Shown here piece after piece: positions 32,153 through 43,567 of a DNA stretch of 64,000 bases. The stretch comes from Helianthus annuus. Lineage: Eukaryota > Streptophyta > Magnoliopsida > Asterales > Asteraceae. The notes under the pieces were generated by a model. The model had not been told where the DNA came from. It did not search any database and saw only the letters and a program-made list of their open reading frames with translations. The stretch lies in the NCBI RefSeq assembly GCF_002127325.2, contig NC_035433.2:126529695-126593694 (forward strand), given 5' to 3'. Position 1 is the stretch's first letter. Each line of letters begins with the position of its first letter. The translations under genes were made by a program, and so were the position numbers.

Positions 32153-33829
32153 ATGTCAGAAAGTGGATCTCCCGGAGAAGTGAATCAAGTTCCTAACACT
32201 TCTACTCCAGGTGCTAGTCAAGCCCATGCAACTACACCTGCTTCTTTCTCGACACCGGGAGGTACTCCTGAGTTCCTAACTTTCAGTACACCTACTCCGT
32301 CCAGATCAGGGGTCCCTTCCCCTAATGTTGGTGTCACTAGTGCCCCGTCGCATGTCGAACTTACCCCGGAAGGGGTCGCCAACAATTTTCTTGAGTTAAG
32401 GTCTCTCCTCAACCAGTATGTGAGTAGAGAAAGAGACAGGGGAGTGAGGATCCGTCTGGACTATGATGAACCTGAGCCAACATTGTCTCCTGGACCTCCT
32501 ATTCCTCCTTTTATATCTAGGGATGAGGCAGGTCCCAGCAATCCCCCAAATCCTAACCCATACCTGTCGGCAAGGCCAAACCCTACAGCATACCCGCTCT
32601 TCTCGTCTCAACCTGCTCAAAGCGGTGCTCCACTAGGCCATGAGCTGACCCTTGACCAGCTCATGCAGTCCCCAGTAACAAGTCTTCCACCTTCAACGAC
32701 AACTTCATGGGAACAAGCCTTGTCGGTACTCCCTTTAGCACGAAGCGCCGTTATAAGCACCCCCTTGGGAGTTAACTGTTCTATTGCACCCGAAAGCCTT
32801 CAAGGCTTCAACCTCATGCCTCAGATGATGACCCAGATGATGGCCAGCTTCCCGTGGCAACACTTCATTAATCAAGTGCTAGCCACTCAAGGGAACAACA
32901 ATGGTAACAACAATGTGGGTACAAGGGTTGAAGAAGATTTGGCCAAGCCTTATAAACCAAGTAACCTTTCATGCTTTTCACAGCAGATAGCCGATTATGA
33001 CTTCCAGACAAAAATCAAGATGCCGGCCCACATCAGAACATATGATGGGACGAAAGATCCTGAAGACCATCTTCAGATCTTTACCGGTGCCGCAAGAATC
33101 GAGAAATGGTCAAACGCTGAATGTTGCTTGATGTTCATGCAAACCCTTGTGGGATCAGCAAGAATCTGGTTCAATGACTTACCTGCTCGAAGCATTCGAA
33201 GCTTCGACGATCTTAGCAAGGGGTTCTTAGCCAATTTCTCCCAGCAAAGGCGGTATGTCAAAGATGCTACAGTGATCTTTCAGATCAAGCAAAGAGATGA
33301 TGAAAGCCTTCGAGAATTCATAGAGAGGTACAAGAAGGAAGGTCTAACCTATGTGGGAGCAGATGAGAAAATGAGGGTGGCCGGTTTCATGAACGCCATT
33401 ACATCTAAATACCTCACAAGGGATTTCAACAAATCTCTCCCCAAGACTTTGGAAGAAGCTCTCGAAAGGGCTGAAGCCCACATTCGAGGGGAGGAGGCAG
33501 TAGATATCAAAGAGCAAAGAAAAAGAGGAAACAGCTGGCGAGGTAGCAGCCCAGCCAGAAAGAGAGGAAACTTTAACTCCTATGACAGACGCCAAAAGGT
33601 TTCAGACCATCGAAGGTCTGAAGGTCGCAACCCTTCTAGCAGAGAAAAAGGCATGAGTTTCACACCTCTCACCAAAACTCCTCAAGAGATCCTAGCAACA
33701 AAAGAAGTCAAGCAAAACTTTCGGCCTCCTAGGCCTCTCCCCAAAAGCAGAAAAAACGAGAACTCCACACAATATTGTGAATTCCATGAAGAAAAGGGCC
33801 ACCATACCAATGGTTGCTTCCAAACTTAA
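32153..33829 (+). CDS. Tat element gag
   Basis: 558-codon frame. A Ser/Thr/Pro-rich N-terminal region comes first, then the capsid-type gag domain from about residue 285 (IRTYDGTKDPEDHLQIF, WFNDLPARSIRSFDDL, RDDESLREFIERYKKE) to about 450, then a basic tail (RKRGNSWRGSSPARKRG). It ends with the Tat-type zinc-knuckle-like CEFHEEKGHHTNGC near residue 542. A single-base insertion in the run CCAAACTTAAG at about 33823 stops the frame, which continues in the next frame from about 33825. Gag would form the particle around the element RNA. Confidence 0.85.
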   Translation: MSESGSPGEVNQVPNTSTPGASQAHATTPASFSTPGGTPEFLTFSTPTPSRSGVPSPNVGVTSAPSHVELTPEGVANNFLELRSLLNQYVSRERDRGVRIRLDYDEPEPTLSPGPPIPPFISRDEAGPSNPPNPNPYLSARPNPTAYPLFSSQPAQSGAPLGHELTLDQLMQSPVTSLPPSTTTSWEQALSVLPLARSAVISTPLGVNCSIAPESLQGFNLMPQMMTQMMASFPWQHFINQVLATQGNNNGNNNVGTRVEEDLAKPYKPSNLSCFSQQIADYDFQTKIKMPAHIRTYDGTKDPEDHLQIFTGAARIEKWSNAECCLMFMQTLVGSARIWFNDLPARSIRSFDDLSKGFLANFSQQRRYVKDATVIFQIKQRDDESLREFIERYKKEGLTYVGADEKMRVAGFMNAITSKYLTRDFNKSLPKTLEEALERAEAHIRGEEAVDIKEQRKRGNSWRGSSPARKRGNFNSYDRRQKVSDHRRSEGRNPSSREKGMSFTPLTKTPQEILATKEVKQNFRPPRPLPKSRKNENSTQYCEFHEEKGHHTNGCFQT

Positions 33830-34351
33830 GAAAAGAATTGAAGAAGCTGTCAAGTCCGGAGAACTTGCTCACTTGGTGAAAGGAGTGAGGGACAAAATGG
33901 CTGAAGGGAAAGGCAAGGAAGTCAATATGGTGGATTTTGATGGAAGGGTTCCACAGAAGAGACAACGGTTGGAAGCTTGGGAGCTTCAGTGTGTTTGTTT
34001 TCCCCCGACGGAGAAAGACCCTCTTTCAAATCCTCTCGTAGTAGAAGCAACGGTGGGAACATTACAAACAAATAGGGCATACATAGACACTGGGGCAGCT
34101 ACCTAAATCATGTTCGAGAAGTTCTTCAACCGCTTGAGCAATGAAGAACGTTCAAGGCTTCAACCCTCTGGAACCTCCATAAAAGGTATTGCCGATATAC
34201 CCCTTAAGCCTTTAGGGAAACTGACGCTTAATGTTCGTTTCAGCGAAGGTCAAAAAGAAAGAACTCAACCACTTACCTTTGTGGTTATCAATATTCCCTC
34301 AAACTATGATGTGATCATTGGGAGGCCAGGACAGTGTGCATTTTACATGGC
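33825..34351 (+). pseudogene. Tat element protease region, interrupted
   Basis: Continuation of gag-pol in the shifted frame. It includes the linker KKRIEEAVKSGELAHLVKG, the aspartic protease active-site DTGAA near 34086-34100, an in-frame stop TAA directly after it (34104-34106), and the end NYDVIIGRPGQCAFYM. The frame is then cut at 34351 by the LTR of a Tekay-like element. It is not functional. Confidence 0.85.
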
Positions 34352-35697
34352 TGTTGTAACAACTCTCACTATAATTATTACTTATTATGATTATTGTCCA
34401 ATAAGGAAACCCTAATTGAGAAACCCAAGTAATCCTGCATAAACCCTAAAATTTTCAGAATAATCAGAATCAGGATCAGGGCCCCTAAAACTCAGGGGGG
34501 GGGGGTAAACCCTAGCCGACGATTATCTAAACAGTTTGTTGTAGGAATTAAATTTAGTCGAACGACCAACTCAGCTGAGCTACCCATGAACGTGGCCACC
34601 CTATGCTAGAACTAGACCCGTCGCGCCACACGAAGGAGACAGGTCTCCCTGTCGCGCCACGCGAGGGAATCAAAATTTTAGTATATATAGAGGGGTTTGG
34701 CCCTTGAAATTCTGCGTTAGTTCGACGTTCAAATTCTAATTATACGCTGAGATATAGTCCAAATACTACAAACACACATGAATCACTAAACACTGCCGCG
34801 ATAAACAGGGTAATAACTCGAATGTTTAAGTGCTGCTCAAATTGGGTTTATACTTTGTCATTCGTCGTTAATTCGATGGATGTTTAAGTATCGCACTTTG
34901 TCATTTGTTGTGAGGGTTTAATCTCGTGAATTATCGTAAATGCTGTATTAGTTACTAACCCAGTTCGTGTGCATTGTTATTTCAATTAGGTTAAACAGGC
35001 TAATCAGTAGACTAAACTCCGCCCGCATAAATCTGCAATGTGAGTCATTCTCTTTTTACCAAACTTGCTTTCAAAATCATGTTTGTTTTCAAAGTTATAA
35101 TTACAGGGATTAAGTCTTTGTAGTCTTCATTACAGCCGGTATGTGAGGTTTTGTATACATTACTTGTTATCCATCACCATTGGACAACGAGGTAGCCAAG
35201 GGGTGATATGACCATAGTCACAGACACCATTGGACAACGAGATAGCCAATGGGTGGTCGAGTGACAAATACCGTGGGTACATGGTTGACATGTAGAAACA
35301 TTGTAATCGCTCTTAATACTGTAAATTATAACAAAAGTATCGTTTTAGACAAAAAGAATGATTCACTCAGTATTTCCCCGCTGACAAAACCTTTTTCAAA
35401 CATGTTTCAGGTGATCTGATGTAATCCAGGAAAAGTGCCGTGAAGCACTACAAGCTGAAGGAAGTGGCTCAATATAAATAAATAAAGAAACATGTTTTGT
35501 AAAATAAAGATTTCCCGGTGAAATCACTTTATTGTAAATTACAAGGTTTTATCCCTAAATTATGTAATAAAGAAAACGGGCATTTTTAGTATTAAAAGAT
35601 CCTGTATTAAAGACTTCCGCTGTCGCCTAAATTAAATACCACAGGGTTCCTGTCCCACGGCTCTTGACCGGGTCAAACCAGGGTTAGGGCTGTGACA
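34352..35697 (+). repeat. Tekay-like 5' LTR (plus-strand element)
   Basis: Starts TGTTGTAACAACTCTCAC within the Tat protease, and ends TTAGGGCTGTGACA eight bases before the primer-binding site. It contains a near-duplicate segment CACCATTGGACAACGA (near 35177 and 35226). No partner LTR survives in the window. Confidence 0.75.
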
Positions 35698-35705
35698 GGA
35701 AAAGG

Positions 35706-35717
35706 TGGTATCAGAGC
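35706..35717 (+). other. Primer-binding site, initiator-Met tRNA
   Basis: TGGTATCAGAGC, complementary to the 3' end of plant initiator methionine tRNA, just after the LTR end. Usual for chromoviruses of this group. Confidence 0.85.
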
Positions 35718-35816
35718 CACTGATTTAAGCCAATTAAGTATTCAGCAAAATACTTAATTTTACTGATTGCCATTTTGTGATTATATGTTTTATTATTTGA
35801 ATATTTTGATTACAGT

Positions 35817-37116
35817 ATGGGTAAGCAAAGACTTTCAGATATCTATCATCAATTAGATAATACACCAAAAGATAAAGGATCATCATCCTCAAAACACTCT
35901 ATAGATAATGGAGAAGGAATATTTGTCCGTAAAGCACAGTTTGAGATGCCACTGTCTCCCAGTAAAAGAAGTTTGATTATTAGGAAAAGTCAGGGGAAAG
36001 GAAAGAAATCACAACCAAAGGAAGTGAGATTTAGTCAGGAAACCCAGAAAATAGGCAAAATCCATCATGGGAAGACAAATTAGATGAAAAATGGGTAGAT
36101 CTTTATATGTTAGCCACGGTAGCAGTAAATACCAATCTTTAAAAACTATCAGTACCCTGAACCAGTATTAGTACCTATATTACCTACAAGACAGAAGCTC
36201 CAAAGAAAAGTTTACCCAGTAAATAAATAAGTTACAATAAACCCTAGTATGCTTTGATTTCAGTTGTCCTTTGTATTAAATTAATCACACGGTATGCAAT
36301 AAAACTTAAATGTTTATTTGTAAAATTTTGTTATAAAATTTTAACTTAGCATTTTCTGTGCCTTTTGCATATATGCTAAACAGCATGAATGAGTTATCTG
36401 AAGCCCTTCAGAATCTCAATCTTTATCCTGTACCAATAGAGGTTTCCAATGATTTTACTGGTTACATTGCTGATGCAGAGGAACCTATGGAATTTCAAGC
36501 TCCACCTCCGGAGAAATCAAAGCCTAAGAAAAGAAGAAGATATGTAGGATGGAGGAAAGTACGCAGGAGGAAACCAGCAACTAGGAAAATTCCCAAAATA
36601 GAAAATCCTATGGATAAAGGAAAAGGGATCAAAATCGGAGAAAGGTCTAGGCCAGCAGAAATAGAAATCGGGGAAAATTCTAGGCAACCGGGAATAGAAA
36701 TCGGGGAAAGTTCTAAGCAAACTGAAGAATTTCCATTTCAGAAGGAATTAGATCATCTACTGGCAAGCTGTGATATCATTAGACCTATCACCAACAATCT
36801 CTACCCTTATCCTGCTGAAACCCAACTTCCAGTAAATTTGGAACCAGCTATTCTAGACCCTCTAATCCACACCCAGCCTTTAGGAGAAATAGACGAGTGG
36901 TGGACTGACGACTGGCAGTTTCAAAACCTTCTTAATAACCCTTATACCTTTTTCCCTCAGTTCAACCCAGAACCTATACCAAACCCACCGATGAGTAATG
37001 AAAACTTAGCCGAACTCCGCCATTTTGGCGAGGTGCTGATAGGTGCAGGGAATAGGATCCGGGAGGTGGGAGAGCAAATCTCCTGGAAGTACGACGAGAG
37101 GGAACGTCGCTACTAA
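35817..37116 (+). CDS. Leader ORFs upstream of gag in the plus-strand Tekay-like element
   Basis: Two open frames precede gag: 35817-36083 (88 codons, basic, Lys/Ser-rich) and 36358-37116 (252 codons). The second has a basic patch KKRRRYVGWRKVRRRK and three tandem repeats of the type EIGE[R/N/S]S[R/K], then a proline-rich stretch and a charged end (GNRIREVGEQISWKYDERERR). Neither matches a domain I know. The minus-strand element also carries an extra ORF in this position (47312-48739), so a leader protein seems common to both. Function unknown; the basic patch could bind nucleic acid. Confidence 0.5.
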
Positions 37117-37389
37117 AAATGCCAGCTGACAAAGGAATAGTGGGGTTGGGAGGCTGTGTTTGTATAATAACAATAGTAATAAAGAAATATAAACTCTGTA
37201 AAATAGTTTAGAAATAAAACGTTGTAAAATAAACAGTGTGTACGGATGCCTAATATAATCTATAAAAATGGAAGTTGAGAAATCGACAATTTTGGTTATA
37301 TGTGTATTGTAAAAATTTGTGTGCTTATATGCAATTGTTTGTTATATTTTTATTTGACACTAATAATTTACACCTATAATAATTACCAG

Positions 37390-38956
37390 ATGGAAAATAC
37401 TGGTAATGAGCCAGTTAATGAAGTGAATCAATCTGAGCAAAATCAGGAAAATCAATTTATGACTAGGCAAGATATCGAGAATATCGTTGCTCAAGGGATA
37501 ACCAATGCTATTCCAGCAATTCTGGCTGCTGCCCAGAAACCTGCTGAACCTCAACAAATTATTCCTAGTAAACGTACTCAGGAAGATAACTGCAGTAATA
37601 GCATAAACGGAGGCGGCAACCATACTAATCACGAGAATGATCCACGACAGGCCCCATTCCCTAAGAAAATAAAAGCTGCAACGCCCGGTTGCACTTACAA
37701 AGAATTTCTTGCTTGTAAACCAGCTGAATTTGCAGGCAATGAAGGGGCGACTGTGACACTGCGTTGGTTAGAAAAAAACCGAAGTAGTAATTATGATAAG
37801 TAAATGTGTTGAAGAAGACAAGGTCATGTATGCTTCGCATCTTTTTAAAGAATGGGCGCTAGAATGGTGGAATACGGTACTTCAAGCCAAAGGAAGAAAT
37901 ATGGCCTATGCCATGAATTGGGAAGAATTTAAGCAGCCAATGGAAAGAAAATTCTGTCCCGAGTATGAAAAGGAACAAATGGCAAATAAATTCCTGAGCC
38001 ATCGTATGGTAGGTGTAGACTGTCGAGGATATACTTCAACATTCTTCGAGTATGCGAGAGTGGTACCAACCCTGGCTTCTCCAGAACCGGTGCTTATTTC
38101 CCGTTATATTTGGGGATTGATTGGCGAAATCCGTAATATCGTTAAAGCTGCAAGACCTCACACTATAGACGATGCGGTGGAACTATCTAACACCCTAACT
38201 GACGAACTGGTACGTACAAAAGAAGAAAATCGGAAGAAGGAATTGGCTCAGAAAATTACCCAAGGATTTCGTATGGGTAATAATAACAGGTTCAAGAAGA
38301 GGGGAATCAGACAATCTTCCACTCCGCCTTTCTGTAGGAATTGCAGAAAGAAACATTTTGGAAAATGCAATGAAACCTGTAACTTTTGCAAAGCTATAGG
38401 ACATCGTGAGGAAGATTGTAGGAAAAAGACCAGGATCTGCTATAACTGTGGAGAAACTGGGCATTTCAGAACTGAATGTCCCAAACTGGTCAAACCAACA
38501 GACAACAAAGCTAAGACAACCGACGGAACTACTAAAAAGAATGCTAGAGCATTTCAGCTGACCATTCAAGAAGCAAAACTCATTCCCGATGTGATAGCTG
38601 GTACGTTCTTAGTTCCCAACGTGTATGCAAAAGTATTATTTGACTCTGGTGCAAACCAAAGTTTTATTAATACTTCATTTTGCCAAGCTTTTAATTTACC
38701 ATTGACCAATCTTAGGCAGATTTTTACAGTCGAAACGGCAGATGGAAATTCTGTTAGCATAGATAAGGTTTTGCGAGAAGGAAAGATAGAACTCTTAGGC
38801 TATAAGTTTTCCGCAAACATGTTACCTATGAAGTTAGCCGGATTCGATGTGGTATTAGGAATGGACTGGTTAGTAACCAACCATGCTAGAATTCTCTGTG
38901 ATAAAAATTCCGTAGAAATCCATACACCTACAGGAGAAGTAATTTCAATCACATGA
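37390..38956 (+). pseudogene. Gag and protease of the plus-strand Tekay-like element, frameshifted
   Basis: Starts MENTGNEPVNEVNQSEQ. Gag motifs are CTYKEFLACKPAEFAG and, after a frameshift in the run GAAAAAAACC near 37773, HLFKEWALEWWN and FLSHRMVGVDCRGY. Cys-rich knuckles follow (CRNCRKKHFGKC and the CCHC box CYNCGETGHFRTEC). The protease has FDSGANQSF and DVVLGMDWLV. The homopolymer frameshift and a stop at 38954-38956 disable it. It is directly followed by the insertion at 39054. Confidence 0.85.
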
Positions 38957-39053
38957 GATAAACCTCGAAAGCCACTGAAATTCATTTCAGTAATGAAGTT
39001 GGCTAGTTATTCAAGAAAACAAGAAGTAGTGTACATGATTTCAGTAATCATTA

Positions 39054-41872
39054 TGTCACACCCCTAATTTCCACGTGTCACCGGTGGGCCCGGTGGGGAG
39101 TATAATGACGTAGTTGGCATCATCATAGACAAACAACACAATATAATAATGCACAGCGGAAGCAAAGATAGATTCATTTCAACTTTAATAAAATGTAATA
39201 TTAAATATCACTGATAGTTGAAACGGATCCACAGGCGGATCAAAACAAAATAAGATATTGTTCAACAGTTTTATTGTCGTCCAAGCTTGCGAGACTTATT
39301 GTGGACGCTCTAGAAGACAGCCAGCCTAGTACGTGTAGTACCTACACTTAACCTTTTGAGACGAAAATGATAACGTTTGACCCGTTTCGGTCAATTTATG
39401 CAAACTAGTTACATAAACCGAACCGAGCGCTAAAAGAGCGTTACGGGTAGCCAAAAGAGTCATATTCAAGTTCCCTGAGATAATATGCTTTAAATATGAT
39501 ATAATATCAGCAAGTTATGTTCTATTATGCCCCGAATAAATTTAAACTCAATTTATGCCTTATAAGGGCATTTTGGTCATTTAAAAGATTATAAAAGAGT
39601 TAAATTAGAAATCTGAGTTACAGGTCTGATTATACAGTAAACATACTTAATTTGACATATTATAACAGTAGGGTATGACCCATATACAAAACTTATCATT
39701 TAAAATCAAACTATGCACCTTAGGGGTATTTTGGTAATTTCACAAGGGCTAAAAATGTCAAAACTGGAAATCTGAGTTCAAAAACTTATACTTACTGTTA
39801 TTTTATAAAAATATGCTAAATACATCAGTAGGTATAATCCTTATATGTTTAATATGGGTATAACGCGTACTATGCGTTAAAAACGCTTAGAAAGGCGATT
39901 TAGAGCCGTTTCCGGGTTTTCAAAAGAAAGCTGAGATTTTTATAATTCCAGAATGCCCAAAATAATTTATTTAACAAATAAGATCAGTAGAAAAAGGTTT
40001 GGGGTCAAAAGGATGCATAAAACTCATTTTATGGCTTAAAAGGTCAAAACCGGTATTAACCGAATCAACTTAGAGACCTATGATACGATCAGCCAAAAAT
40101 TAAATAAAAATCTTCAAAAATCCCAAAATATTATATAACATCAGTGGGTAAAAAGTTTTATATCAAAAAGTGGGCTTAAACAGGTTATATGCTATTTACG
40201 CCGTTTATTCAACATAAAGCTCTATATTTACGATATCGGACATAACTAAAAATCTGGACCTCCAACTGATATGAAATTTTCGGTGCAGGTTTATAAATCA
40301 GTAATAAAGGTTTCTACTCTTTCACTTTTCCAAAAATCACGTTTTATAGCAAAAAGGGCAAAATAGTCAACTTTAAGCATAAATCGGAAACATGCATATG
40401 AATCGGTTAATCATGGAATCAAGTTGTAAAATTCCAGAGAGTTAAACATAAATATAAATGGTTCAAAATAAGCTCTAATGCAGATCTCAAACATGCATGC
40501 ACGGATCCGAATCGAGAGTCAAAGAAAAAGTCGTTTTATAAGACTTTCGGTTCCGATCCGAGTTTATACTAAAGATTGTTGAGTTGATTATGATAAAACA
40601 TATTCTTACATTCATTATAAAGTTATTTTTGATGATCAAACTGATTGCATGTCATCTACATTACCATTTATGCTAGATTTCTCAAAAACAAGTTCTGTTG
40701 ACTTTTTAAGAACAACTTTGACTCGACAATAATCATGCTTAGAGTGGGAATCAGAGAATACCCTTTTGAGGGTTTGTTTCCTACATAAATACCAACTTGT
40801 AGGTACTTTCAATTTGAGAAATGACTGAGCCATTTTCGTTTAATCGAAAAGTCAAACTATAACTATGACGGATTGACTTTCGGCTAATAATCAAAGCTAG
40901 AACGAATTAGAGAAGGTTATGAATGCTTACAAGAGTCCTAATGAAGCTTAGTTATCACTATGAAGGTGCCTTGTCGTCCAGAAAGCTCCAGAAGTTGCCT
41001 TGTGAATTTTTGAAGTTTCAAGTGTTCTTGTTTTCTAACTCAAGAACTCAATTGTGAAGCTTTTGATCTGATTTTATGGTGATTCAAGTGTTGTAAGAAA
41101 GCCACAGGTGTCCCATGCTGCATGTAATTCGATTGGAGGGTTTGGGAGGTGAATAAAAGCTGTAACCAACTCAAATTTCGATCAACTGGCAGTTGTCCTG
41201 AAGTTCCTGTCGCTGTACCTGGTTCGCGGCCCGCATAAGAGGCTCCAGGCGGGCCGCCTGGAGTCTGCAGATCCCCAAACATTGTTTAAAAGTTGCAGTT
41301 TGGTCCCTGCACTTTGGTTACGAGGTTTTGGCCATTCATTTTGACCCTTAGACCCTCAAACTTGATTTTTAGGAACCTTGGGACTTTTACCAACATGGTA
41401 AAGTCCTCGGTTAACTTTGCGCTCACCCGAAAAGTCATGAAATTCGACGTTGACGCTTTTAACCCCTCAAGTACGGTTTTGGCCATAACTTTCTCATACG
41501 ATAACGAAACTTCATGAAATTTTTACCACATATTCTAGTGAGTATATTCTAGCATTACAAAGCTTCGGGGCTGCCAAAAGATCACTCAGAGGTATAAATT
41601 CAACATGTTGACACTTTTAGTCCCTGTAGTTTGTAATTCCTCACTTTCGTGCATTTTCCGCTTCGTATGATCCATGATCTATCCGTTTAGGGTTATAAAC
41701 ACCATGTAGGGTTATTGTAGAGTCTATTTATCCATTGTTGACACTTTGGACCCTTATGTTCCATAGTTTTCACTGTTTGTCAACTTTAGTCCCTCTAAAG
41801 TATATTTTCACATATCCAATGCCCATGACACGTGTCAATGCATTATTGGACGTAAATTTCCGAGGTGTTACA
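39054..41872 (-). repeat. 3' LTR of the minus-strand Tekay-like element (713-bp deletion)
   Basis: 2819 bp. It is collinear with the other LTR except for loss of 713 bp at about 39354, where ACTTAACCTTTTG joins AGACGAAAATG. It includes a perfect 10-bp inverted repeat (CTCCAGGCGG, one-base spacer) at 41243-41263. The polypurine tract AAGGGGGTGAGGA (minus strand) lies just inside at about 41873-41888. Confidence 0.92.
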
Positions 41873-41908
41873 TCCTCACCCCCTTAAAAGAAATCTCGAC
41901 CTCGAGAT

Positions 41909-43567
41909 TTACTGGAACAAATGAGGATATTTTTCTTTCATCGTGGATTCCACTTCCCACGTATATTCGGGACCTCTACGGGCATCCCACTTGACCTTAA
42001 CAATAGGTACATGCTTCCTTCGAAGCTTCTTTACCTGTCGATCCTCAATCGACAATGGTTTTTCCACGAACTTCAAACTTTCATCTATGTGTACATCTGT
42101 ATGCGGTATGACCAGTGATTCGTCAGTGAAACACTTCTTCAGATTACAGATGTGGAACACATTATGTATAGCGCTAAGTTCTTCAGGCAAGTTTAACTTA
42201 TAAGCAACTGACCCGACACGTTCGACAATCTCGAAAGGTCCTATGTATCTCGGGCTTAGCTTGCCTTTCTTACCAAATCGCATCACCCCCTTCCAGGGCG
42301 ATACTTTAAGCAACACTTTATCACCTACATCGAAGTGAAAATCTTTGCGCTTTGGATCCGCATAACTCTTCTGCCTATCCCTGGCAGCTTTCAAACGATC
42401 GCGAATCTGAACGATCTTGTCCGTCGTCTCAAAAACGATTTCTGGTCCTGATAGTTGGACATCTCCAACTTCCGCCCAACAAATAGGCGATCTACACTTT
42501 CTACCGTATAAGGCCTCAAAAGGCGCAGCTTTTATGCTGGTGTGGTAGCTATTGTTGTAGGAGAATTCGATCAGTGGTAGGTTCTTATCCCAACTACCAC
42601 CCAAGTCGATCGCACATGCACGTAGCATGTCTTCCAAAGTTTGAATAGTACGCTCGCTTTGACCATCAGTCTGTGGATGATAAGCCGTACTAAAATTTAA
42701 ACGAGTGCCCAAAGATTGTTGGAAACTCTTCCAAAAATGTGACGTATATCTAGTATCTCTATCAGAGATAACAGATACGGGTATACCATGCAGCGCTACA
42801 ATCTTATCAACGTATAATTGAGCTAACATATCGGAGCTGTAAGTTTCCTTAATGGGTAGAAAATGAGTTGACTTCGTCAGTCTATCTACTATGACCCATA
42901 TAGTATCGTTTCCTTTTCTCGTCTTTGGTAACTTGGTGATGAAATCCATTGTCACCATTTCCCATTTCCACGTGGGAATTTCAGGTTGTTGAAGCAAACC
43001 TGACGGCTTCTGATGCTCAGCTTTGACTTGAGCACAAATCAAACATTTAGCTACATGCTCTGCTACGGACTTTTTCAAACCAATCCACCAGTAGTTTGCC
43101 TTTAGATCCTGGTACATCTTATCAGCTCCAGGATGAACGGAATATTTGGAGCTGTGGGCTTCCTGGAGGATAACATCCCGAAGTCCTCCATAAACTGGAA
43201 CCCATATTCGTCCATTTAGTCTTAGCATTCCATCTTTATCGTAGGATAACTGCTCCTCAGTTACTCCTAACTTCTCTTCAGGATAGTTAGCTTCCAACAC
43301 AGCTTCCTTCTGTGCAGCTAACACCCTTTCGTTCAAATTATTCCTTATTTCAATGCGCTTGGCATTGATCCTGATCGGTTTCACTCTTTCTTTTCTGCTC
43401 AAGGCGTCGGCAACTACATTCGCCTTGCCTGGATGGTATCTTATCTCACAGTCGTAATCATTTAAAGTTTCCATCCATCGTCTTTGCCGCATGTTCAATT
43501 CCTTCTGATTGAACAAATGTTGAAGGCTCTTGTGATCCGAATAGATTACACACTTGGTTCCATACAA
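41909..43567 (-). CDS. Tekay-like pol, C-terminal part: integrase and chromodomain
   Basis: 552-codon frame. It begins in the end of RNase H ([14 protein letters not shown]). The integrase zinc finger follows (H..H in [21 protein letters not shown]), then the DDE core ([39 protein letters not shown]) and the [19 protein letters not shown] domain. It ends with a chromodomain-like [21 protein letters not shown]. Integrase inserts the cDNA, and the chromodomain is thought to guide chromovirus integration. Here it is separated from the upstream gag-RT frame by a deletion and frameshift in RNase H near 43565-43620, so the polyprotein would stop early. Confidence 0.9.
   Translation of the reverse strand: MYGTKCVIYSDHKSLQHLFNQKELNMRQRRWMETLNDYDCEIRYHPGKANVVADALSRKERVKPIRINAKRIEIRNNLNERVLAAQKEAVLEANYPEEKLGVTEEQLSYDKDGMLRLNGRIWVPVYGGLRDVILQEAHSSKYSVHPGADKMYQDLKANYWWIGLKKSVAEHVAKCLICAQVKAEHQKPSGLLQQPEIPTWKWEMVTMDFITKLPKTRKGNDTIWVIVDRLTKSTHFLPIKETYSSDMLAQLYVDKIVALHGIPVSVISDRDTRYTSHFWKSFQQSLGTRLNFSTAYHPQTDGQSERTIQTLEDMLRACAIDLGGSWDKNLPLIEFSYNNSYHTSIKAAPFEALYGRKCRSPICWAEVGDVQLSGPEIVFETTDKIVQIRDRLKAARDRQKSYADPKRKDFHFDVGDKVLLKVSPWKGVMRFGKKGKLSPRYIGPFEIVERVGSVAYKLNLPEELSAIHNVFHICNLKKCFTDESLVIPHTDVHIDESLKFVEKPLSIEDRQVKKLRRKHVPIVKVKWDARRGPEYTWEVESTMKEKYPHLFQ

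Noticed and set aside
41040..41517. Short frames repeated identically at 51482-51959
   Set aside because: They are the same LTR sequence in two copies; no protein family resemblance.
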